64,000 bases of DNA, taken from assembly GCF_030268685.1 (NCBI RefSeq), contig NZ_BSRQ01000004.1, forward strand, positions 62,001 through 126,000, read 5' to 3'. How positions within the stretch are numbered: the first letter of the stretch is position 1; each line of letters starts with the position of its first letter. Below are positions 59,701 to 64,000 of the stretch, piece after piece. A program made the position numbers and the translations under genes. The notes under the pieces were generated by a model that saw only the letters and a program-made list of their open reading frames with translations, was not told where the DNA came from and did not search any database. This stretch comes from Microtetraspora sp. NBRC 13810 (GTDB taxonomy: Bacteria > Actinomycetota > Actinomycetes > Streptosporangiales > Streptosporangiaceae).

Positions 59701-60509
59701 CGGTCGCGAAGCCCGTGCTGCGCGCGCTCGGCATCTCCAGGTGGCCTGCGAAGCGGCGGCCCCTGCCGCGGATCCGCTGGTGCCCGACCGGCCCGCTCGC
59801 CTACCTGCCGCTGCACGCGGCGGCCAGGACCGGCTGGCCGGGGGTCCTCGACCTGGCCGTCTCCTCCTACACCTCGACCGTCCGGGCGCTGGCGCACGGC
59901 AGGCGGCAGCGTCCCGCCCCGCAGCGGTTGCGCCGCCCGCTGGTCGTGGCCGTCGGGCAGACGCCCGGCATGGCCGACCTGCCGGCCACCGCCGTGGAGG
60001 CCGAGCGGATCGCGCGCCGCGTCCCCGGCGCCGTGCTGCTGGAACCGCCGTCCAGGGAACGCCTCCTGGCCGCGCTGCCTGACCACGCCTGGCTGCATTT
60101 CGCCGGCCACGCCTACGCCGACCCGCAACGGCCCTCCAGGAGCAGCCTGGCGCTCGGCGCGGACCGGCTCACCGTGCTGGACATCGCCCGGCTGGACCTG
60201 CCGCACGCCGAGCTGGCCTACCTGTCCGCCTGCCAGACGGCGGCGGCGAGCGGCGCGATCGCCGACGAGGCGATCAACCTCGCGTCCGCCTTCCAGCTCG
60301 CGGGCTACGAGCATGTCATCGCCACGCTGTGGAGCATCAGGGACGAGGAGGCCGCCCATGCCGCCGACCACGTCTACGGCCTGCTGGACCCCACCGCGCT
60401 GCCCGGGGACCACGTGGCCGCCGCAGTGCACAGCGCGAGCATGTCCCTGCGCGCCCGTCACCCGCACCGCCCCGACCTGTGGGCCGCCCTGATCCACACC
60501 GGCCCCTGA
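56754..60509 (+). CDS. TPR-repeat CHAT-domain caspase-like protein
   Basis: 1251 aa from GTG 56754. Residues ~180-950 are TPR-like helical repeats, with recurring blocks such as LDEAVTAYRNAVAAAPPGSRAQVF and LDEAIEVARAAVAAAPRQDG. The C-terminal ~270 residues are a CHAT peptidase domain; the dyad is His1119 (LHFAGHAYADP) and Cys1160 (LSACQTAAA), spaced as in separase/caspase-like enzymes. No nucleotide-binding domain and no signal peptide. CHAT-TPR proteins can be proteases triggered by partner effectors, as in TPR-CHAT bound to gRAMP/Cas7-11, but no CRISPR gene is here. Candidate defence or programmed-cell-death effector. Confidence 0.9.
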   Translation: MTDIRQILDKLVAVVNDGDRDQVLGLGACADAATLLHAVGTALRGQEGLPSADLALPLHVVGMLHLARYTEAGPVPIGESPDFVTALVLIDLADLCGVAASERMRPFVDGMRANRPGDRDRLLHFTHQRSPMWQVPVAAERIALGLLLYTVTASLSPAQDPALPFLRALMWEHVRAWHQAAGTAEDLGHALLAAREAVATGLPPEGEETAGHLSGLGESAGAYYDVTGDPGLLDEAVTAYRNAVAAAPPGSRAQVFCLGRLCAVLPYSYAETGDVAALAEAADAGARAAQACPPGDPMEAGVLYHYGGVLFSWARLTGNLAEMRRAPDLLRRAVELLPPGDPDRPEWAGWLAVTLRNLYVITSDETFLAEAVPVARQALADAADATAEVRAHCLTHLAGLLEEDYLRRADDEALTESIGLFRQALALLGTATPEERAGAEAGLGSALRNLAVRTGDPAALDEAIALLRAAAAAMRPLDPRYAATVVRLVRAIGYGAAARGGEADLDEAASIAARALDGLPTGSPDHALVLAAYADTLMISSAHRGDTSLLPRAADALEEAVDATPPGDIGRVLNLRSLGAALELRFRITGDATLLAECVRRMRQAVAEGAGMARDAPLLLAGLAGALKMTYEHSGDRAALDEAIEVARAAVAAAPRQDGQRPVSTRELGGLLLMRARETGDPAELDEAVGMLREGQDPVGTSRALNERYTARGDPADLAEALRLLRSTVQNPAGGVRARLSAAWTWGETAAGHERWAEAAEGYAAAVRILPTAVTRRLPRTEQELALRTNAYLGQDAAACALRLGNPAQALELLEYGRGVLFAQALETRSDLDVLTERAPELAERVRRLRELLDAGPGRLESVTAVGLGAERRWRLAAEWEEALGEVRAMGLLTPPHAEELLASVGEDPVVVLNASPYHSDALILRGGRIEVVPLPLLDRSKAAEHAVRFHVAVRYSLKADTTVKRLIGESMIGETLTWLWRAVAKPVLRALGISRWPAKRRPLPRIRWCPTGPLAYLPLHAAARTGWPGVLDLAVSSYTSTVRALAHGRRQRPAPQRLRRPLVVAVGQTPGMADLPATAVEAERIARRVPGAVLLEPPSRERLLAALPDHAWLHFAGHAYADPQRPSRSSLALGADRLTVLDIARLDLPHAELAYLSACQTAAASGAIADEAINLASAFQLAGYEHVIATLWSIRDEEAAHAADHVYGLLDPTALPGDHVAAAVHSASMSLRARHPHRPDLWAALIHTGP

Positions 60510-60536
60510 GGGCCGCGTACGGCTTCCGCCGCGCGC

Positions 60537-60548
60537 CTTTACAAAGTA
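60537..60548 (+). repeat. Dispersed CTTTACAAAGTA element, copy 4
   Basis: Exact CTTTACAAAGTA followed by TCGGCGGCTCTG; it supplies the stop codon (TTA on this strand) of the WYL regulator, 28 bp after the CHAT stop. Confidence 0.75.
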
Positions 60549-61528
60549 TCGGCGGCTCTGTGGTACAGGGCGGCGAGGTCGGCGACGACCTGTTCCATCC
60601 GGGTGCGGAGTTCCGGGGGGCCGAGGACTTCGAGGTCGGCCCCGAGGCGGAGCAGGACCCAGGGGGCGTGGGTGATCGACTCGACGGGGAGGGTCAGGGT
60701 GAGCCTGCCGGTCTCGTCGGGCGGGCCGGCCGCGGCGACGGCGGCGTCCACGAGGTCCTGGCCGGCCGTGTAGGCCAGCAGCGGCACGGCGGAGGCGGCG
60801 ACCCGCACCACGGCCTCCGCGGTGTACAGCCGCCGCAGGAACTCCGCCGACCACTCGTTCCAGTAGGCGATCAGGTCGAAGTCCGGCGGCCGGTCGAACC
60901 GGCCGGGCAGCGGCTCCACCGAGACGATGCGGGCGACCCGGTACGTGCGCGGGCCGCCGCCCTCGGCGCCCGCCACGAAGTACCACGATCCGCCCTTGAG
61001 CACCACGCCGTAGGGGTGCACCACCCGTTCCACCTCGCGCGGCCCCCACCGGGTGTAGACCATGCGCAGCGGGCGCCCCTCCCACACCGCGTCGGCGACC
61101 ACCCCGAGATGGGGGGCCGCGTCGGCGCTGCGGTACCAGCCGGGCACCTCCAGGTGGAACCGCTCGCGCATCCGGGCCGCGTGCGAGCGGGGCTCGGGCG
61201 GCAGCGCGGCGAGCAGCTTCAGCTCCGCGGCGGCGGCCTCCTCCCCCAGCCCCAGGTCGGCGGCCGGTCCCGGCAGCCCCGCCAGGAACAGCGAGGACGC
61301 CTCCTCCACGGTCAGGCCGTTGAGCCTGGTCCGGTAACCGTCGAGCAGCCGGTAACCTCCGGCGGGACCCCGGTCGGCGTAGACCGGCACGCCGGCGGCC
61401 GACAGCGCCTCCATGTCGCGGTAGACCGTGCGGACCGAGACCTCCAGTTCCTCGGCGATCTCGGGCGCGGTCAGATGGCCCCTGACCTGCAGGAGCAGCA
61501 GCAACGAGAGCAGGCGGCTGGCACGCAT
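60539..61528 (-). CDS. YafY-type HTH/WYL-domain regulator
   Basis: 329 aa. Helix-turn-helix LLLLLQVRGHLTAPEIAEELEVSVRTVYRDMEALSAAGVPVYADRG, WYL domain centred on GVVLKGGSWYFVAGAEGGGPRTYRVARI, and a C-terminal WCX extension. WYL regulators bind nucleic-acid or nucleotide ligands and often control stress or defence loci; here it lies beside the CHAT gene but convergent to it. ATG 61528. Divergent from the DeoR gene, 66 bp between starts. Confidence 0.9.
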   Translation of the reverse strand: MRASRLLSLLLLLQVRGHLTAPEIAEELEVSVRTVYRDMEALSAAGVPVYADRGPAGGYRLLDGYRTRLNGLTVEEASSLFLAGLPGPAADLGLGEEAAAAELKLLAALPPEPRSHAARMRERFHLEVPGWYRSADAAPHLGVVADAVWEGRPLRMVYTRWGPREVERVVHPYGVVLKGGSWYFVAGAEGGGPRTYRVARIVSVEPLPGRFDRPPDFDLIAYWNEWSAEFLRRLYTAEAVVRVAASAVPLLAYTAGQDLVDAAVAAAGPPDETGRLTLTLPVESITHAPWVLLRLGADLEVLGPPELRTRMEQVVADLAALYHRAADTL

Positions 61529-61579
61529 GGGAAGAAGTGTGCTGATTACGGCCGCCTATTGCGAACCACACACGAAACA

Positions 61580-61593
61580 TGTTCATATGAACA
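61580..61593. promoter_or_regulatory. Perfect palindrome before DeoR gene
   Basis: TGTTCATATGAACA, 14-bp perfect dyad ending one base before the ATG of the DeoR regulator. Likely autoregulatory operator for the regulator-permease operon and perhaps for the divergent WYL gene. Confidence 0.7.
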
Positions 61594-61594
61594 C

Positions 61595-62377
61595 ATGGAA
61601 AGTGCTGATCGTATAAGGGCGATCATGAATGCTCTTCGTGTCAACGACACGGTCCTGGTCACCGAGCTCGCCTCCCGGCACGGCGTCTCGGAGATGACGA
61701 TCCGCCGCGACCTGGACGACCTCGCCCAGCAGGGTGTCGTCCGCCGGGTGCGCGGCGGCGCGGTCAGCCTGCTGCTGCGCGGCGAGGAGCCGCCGTTCGG
61801 GGTGCGCGAGCGCGAGGCGGTCGAGGCCAAGCGCCGGATCGGCGCCGAGGTCGCCTCGCTGATCGCCGACGGCGAGGCCGTCCTGCTGGACAGCGGCACC
61901 ACGGCCCTGGAGGTGGCCAGGGCGCTGCGCGAGCGCCGGGTGACCGTGCTCGCGCTGGCCCTGCAGGCGGTGCGCGAGCTGGCCACCGCCCCCCGGATCC
62001 GCCTGGTCCTGCCCGGCGGCGAGGTACGCCAGGGCGAGCTGAACTTCACCGGCCCCCTCACCGAGACGTCCCTGCGCGCCCTGCGCTTCGACACGGCGGT
62101 CATCGGCTGCTGCGGCCTGTCCGCCGAGCACGGGGTGACCGCGCACGACCTTCCCGAGGTGGCCGTCAAGCAGGCGGCGATGGACGCGGCCCGCCGGGTC
62201 GTGGTCGCCGTCGACTCCGGCAAGTTCGGCCGCACCGCCTTCGGCGCCGTCTGCCCCCTCTCCCGGCTGGACGTCGTGGTCACCGACCCCGGCATCCCGC
62301 CCGATCAGCACGACGCCCTGGTCGCCGCGGGCGTGGCCGTACGGCTGGCCGGCCCCGCGCCCGAGGCCGGCGCGTGA
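61595..62377 (+). CDS. DeoR/GlpR-family sugar-responsive regulator
   Basis: 260 aa. DeoR helix-turn-helix VLVTELASRHGVSEMTIRRDLDDLAQQGVVRRVRGGA, then the isomerase-like sensor (LLDSGTTALEVARALRERRVTVLALALQAV, VIGCCGLSAEHGVTAHDLPEVAVKQAAMDAARRVVVAVDSGKFG), which binds phosphosugars. ATG 61595. Its stop overlaps the MFS start by 4 bp (GTGA), so regulator and permease form one unit controlled at the upstream palindrome. Confidence 0.92.
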   Translation: MESADRIRAIMNALRVNDTVLVTELASRHGVSEMTIRRDLDDLAQQGVVRRVRGGAVSLLLRGEEPPFGVREREAVEAKRRIGAEVASLIADGEAVLLDSGTTALEVARALRERRVTVLALALQAVRELATAPRIRLVLPGGEVRQGELNFTGPLTETSLRALRFDTAVIGCCGLSAEHGVTAHDLPEVAVKQAAMDAARRVVVAVDSGKFGRTAFGAVCPLSRLDVVVTDPGIPPDQHDALVAAGVAVRLAGPAPEAGA

Positions 62378-63636
62378 GCCCGCGCACGCGGGACCACGCC
62401 GAGCTGGTCCGCGCCCGGGTCGCGGTCTGCCTGCTGTTCCTGCTGTCCGGCATGGCCATCGGCACGTGGACCGCGAGGATCCCGGCGATCAAGGCCGCGC
62501 TGGAGGTGAGCGACGGCCAGCTGAGCCTGGCCCTGCTCGGCATCGCGGCCGGCGCGATCTCCGGCATGATGACCGTCGGCCGCCTGGTCGACCGGTACGG
62601 CAGCACCCGGATCATGGTCCCGATGGCGCTGTTGCAGGGTGTCGTGCTCGTGCTGCCCGCGTTCGCGCCCAGCCTGTGGAGCCTGGGCCTGGCGCTGTTC
62701 GCCTTCGGCGCGGTGCACGGCACCCTGGACGTGGCGATGAACGCCGGCGCGGTGGACGTCGAGCGCGCCGCCGGGCGGCCGATGATGTCCTCCTTCCACG
62801 CCGTGTTCAGCGTCGGCGGCTTCCTGGGCGCGGGCCTCGGCGGCCTGTTCGCCTCCGCCGCCGCCTCCCCGGCCGTGGCCTTCACGACCTCCGCCGTCCT
62901 GATCACCGTGATGGCGTGGTGGGCGGCCCGCTGGGCGCTGTCCCCCGCCTCGTCGCTGCGCGCGCCCGCCCCGGCCGCCGCCGCGCGGCCCGTGGCTCAG
63001 GGGCGGCGCGGCGGCGGCACGGTGGCGTGGGTGCTCCTTCTGGGCGCGCTGGGGTTCGGCTGCATGCTCGGCGAGGGGGCCGCGGCCGACTGGAGCTCGG
63101 TCTACGTGCACGACTCGCTCGGCGGCTCGGCCGGTCTCGCCGCGTTCGCCTACGCCGCCTTCTCGATCATGATGACCGCCGGGCGGCTGGCCGGGGACCG
63201 GCTCGCCGCCAGGTTCGGGCCGGTGCTCCTGGTGCGCGGCTGCGGCCTGATCGCCGCCGCCGGGCTCGGCGTGGCGCTGCTCATCGGCCATCCGGTGGCC
63301 GGTGTGGTCGGCTTCGCCTTCCTCGGGGCGGGTCTGTCGTGCATCGTGCCGCAGGTGTTCTCCGCCGCGGGCAACCAGGATCCCGGCCGTGCGGGACGGT
63401 CGCTCGCCCGGGTGGCCGCCCTGGCGTACGCCGGGTTCCTCAGCGGGCCGGTGCTGATCGGGGCCGCCGCGGAGCTGACCGGGCTGCCGGCCGCGCTGGC
63501 GATCCCGGTGGTGCTCGCGTTCTTCGTCTCGCTGGCCGCCCCCGCGCTGCGTCCCCGGCAGGCTCCCGCCCCCTCCCCCGGTGAGCAGGGCGAGGCCGTA
63601 CCGGCTACCCCAGAAAGCGGTCGTAACCCAGCTTGA
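62374..63636 (+). CDS. MFS transporter, fucose permease/YbjJ-like
   Basis: 420 aa with 12 membrane segments, paralogue of the His-rich carrier at 36.9 kb: shared WTARIPAIK, GTLDVAMNAGAVDVER, RPMMSSFHAVFSVGG, CIVPQVFSAAGNQDPGRAG. The TM6-TM7 loop is Ala/Pro/Arg rich (SSLRAPAPAAAARPVAQGRRGGG) without His. Coupled to the DeoR regulator, which points to a sugar or sugar derivative as substrate. The end overlaps the convergent TauE/SafE gene by 32 bp. Confidence 0.9.
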   Translation: MSPRTRDHAELVRARVAVCLLFLLSGMAIGTWTARIPAIKAALEVSDGQLSLALLGIAAGAISGMMTVGRLVDRYGSTRIMVPMALLQGVVLVLPAFAPSLWSLGLALFAFGAVHGTLDVAMNAGAVDVERAAGRPMMSSFHAVFSVGGFLGAGLGGLFASAAASPAVAFTTSAVLITVMAWWAARWALSPASSLRAPAPAAAARPVAQGRRGGGTVAWVLLLGALGFGCMLGEGAAADWSSVYVHDSLGGSAGLAAFAYAAFSIMMTAGRLAGDRLAARFGPVLLVRGCGLIAAAGLGVALLIGHPVAGVVGFAFLGAGLSCIVPQVFSAAGNQDPGRAGRSLARVAALAYAGFLSGPVLIGAAAELTGLPAALAIPVVLAFFVSLAAPALRPRQAPAPSPGEQGEAVPATPESGRNPA

Positions 63637-64000
63637 GCACCAGGGCCACCACCACGCACAACAGCACCACCCGGACGAACCTCGCCCCGCCGCGCAGCGC
63701 CATCCGGGCACCGGCCTGGGCCCCGGCGACGTTGCACACGGCCATCGCCAGGCCCAGTCCCCACAGCACGTGCCCCTGCCAGGCGAACAGCGCGAGCGCG
63801 CCCAGGTTGGTGCCGGTGTTGACGATCTTGGCGGTGGCCGAGCCGGCGACCAGGTCGGTGCCGAGGATCCAGGTGAAGGCGATGATCAGGAAGGTGCCGG
63901 TGCCGGGGCCGATGATCCCGTCGTAGAAGGCGACGGCGCCGCCGGAGACGAGGACGGCGGCGAGAACCCGGGGCCGGGTGCGCAGGTGCGGGGCGGCCGC
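63605..64000 (-). CDS. TauE/SafE (TSUP) family permease, 5' partial
   Basis: The last 131 residues of a membrane protein whose start lies beyond the window. Visible: FYDGIIGPGTGTFLIIAFTWILGTD (the GxxGPGxG-type TSUP repeat), LVAGSATAKIVNTGTNLGAL, a helix VLWGLGLAMAVCNVAGAQAGARMAL and a final helix VRVVLLCVVVALVLKLGYD ending at TAG 63605-63607. TSUP proteins export sulfite, organosulfonates or related anions. Convergent overlap with the MFS gene. Confidence 0.88.
   Translation of the reverse strand, partial: AAAPHLRTRPRVLAAVLVSGGAVAFYDGIIGPGTGTFLIIAFTWILGTDLVAGSATAKIVNTGTNLGALALFAWQGHVLWGLGLAMAVCNVAGAQAGARMALRGGARFVRVVLLCVVVALVLKLGYDRFLG

Noticed and set aside
56880-61586. Open frame of over 1500 codons on the minus strand through the CHAT and WYL genes
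   Set aside because: No recognisable domain, composition typical of a shadow frame, and it conflicts with two well-supported genes.

Overview
The window is bacterial DNA with very high G+C, many GTG starts, tightly packed or overlapping genes, and families typical of filamentous actinomycetes: type VII-type effectors, a TipA-like MerR regulator, F420/PPOX-fold oxidoreductases, several P450s and a CHAT-TPR protein. The gene content best fits the Streptosporangiales (Nonomuraea/Streptosporangium-like). That is an inference from family content only; no rRNA or other taxonomic marker is present. I saw no tRNA, rRNA, CRISPR array or complete insertion sequence.

Layout. 0-4 kb: the end of an ArsR-AHSA1 fusion, an orphan NarL regulator, a class V aminotransferase and a serine beta-lactamase-like hydrolase. 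4.1-6.9 kb: a type VII secretion effector islet (two YbaB proteins facing an EspC-like partner, a CpnT-like toxin and a HEAT-repeat candidate immunity protein). 7-16 kb: recD2, a lipoprotein L,D-transpeptidase, a radical SAM protein, a second class V aminotransferase, a three-gene ABC exporter and an MFS transporter. 17-21.9 kb: oxidative enzymes (2OG-Fe oxygenase, two aldo/keto reductases, P450, PPOX protein). 22-29.3 kb: accessory DNA with a membrane-anchored L7/L12-like protein, two secreted proteins, a tyrosine recombinase, a two-component pair whose kinase is truncated, XRE and MerR regulators, DUF3817 and DUF4037 proteins. 29.5-42.4 kb: MarR regulator, purB with a coupled acetyltransferase, an RND exporter with its divergent MarR regulator, SDR, an MFS carrier with a histidine-rich loop, MBL hydrolase, flavin reductase, CorA and an NmrA-like protein.

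42.5-52.1 kb is the highlight: a seven-gene, translationally coupled minus-strand operon plus a divergent aminotransferase. A free-standing adenylation domain with the threonine code DFWNVGMVHK, a free-standing carrier protein and a SyrB2-type non-heme iron halogenase (HXA instead of HXD) predict a 4-chloro-threonyl-S-carrier intermediate. They are co-transcribed with a PrnB-like heme enzyme, an FAD monooxygenase, a ketosynthase that has lost its acyltransferase, and a P450 interrupted by an in-frame amber codon. I know of no described pathway with this combination.

52.2-64 kb: a fused indolepyruvate:ferredoxin oxidoreductase with a divergent Lrp regulator, a 1251-residue TPR-CHAT protein facing a small unknown gene, a WYL regulator, a DeoR regulator coupled to an MFS permease paralogous to the His-rich one, and the end of a TauE/SafE permease. 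A roughly 30-bp AT-rich repeat (core CTTTACAAAGTA) occurs at four gene junctions between 39 and 61 kb. The segment 24.2-29.4 kb has the opposite strand skew to its flanks and carries the recombinase, which suggests insertion or inversion.
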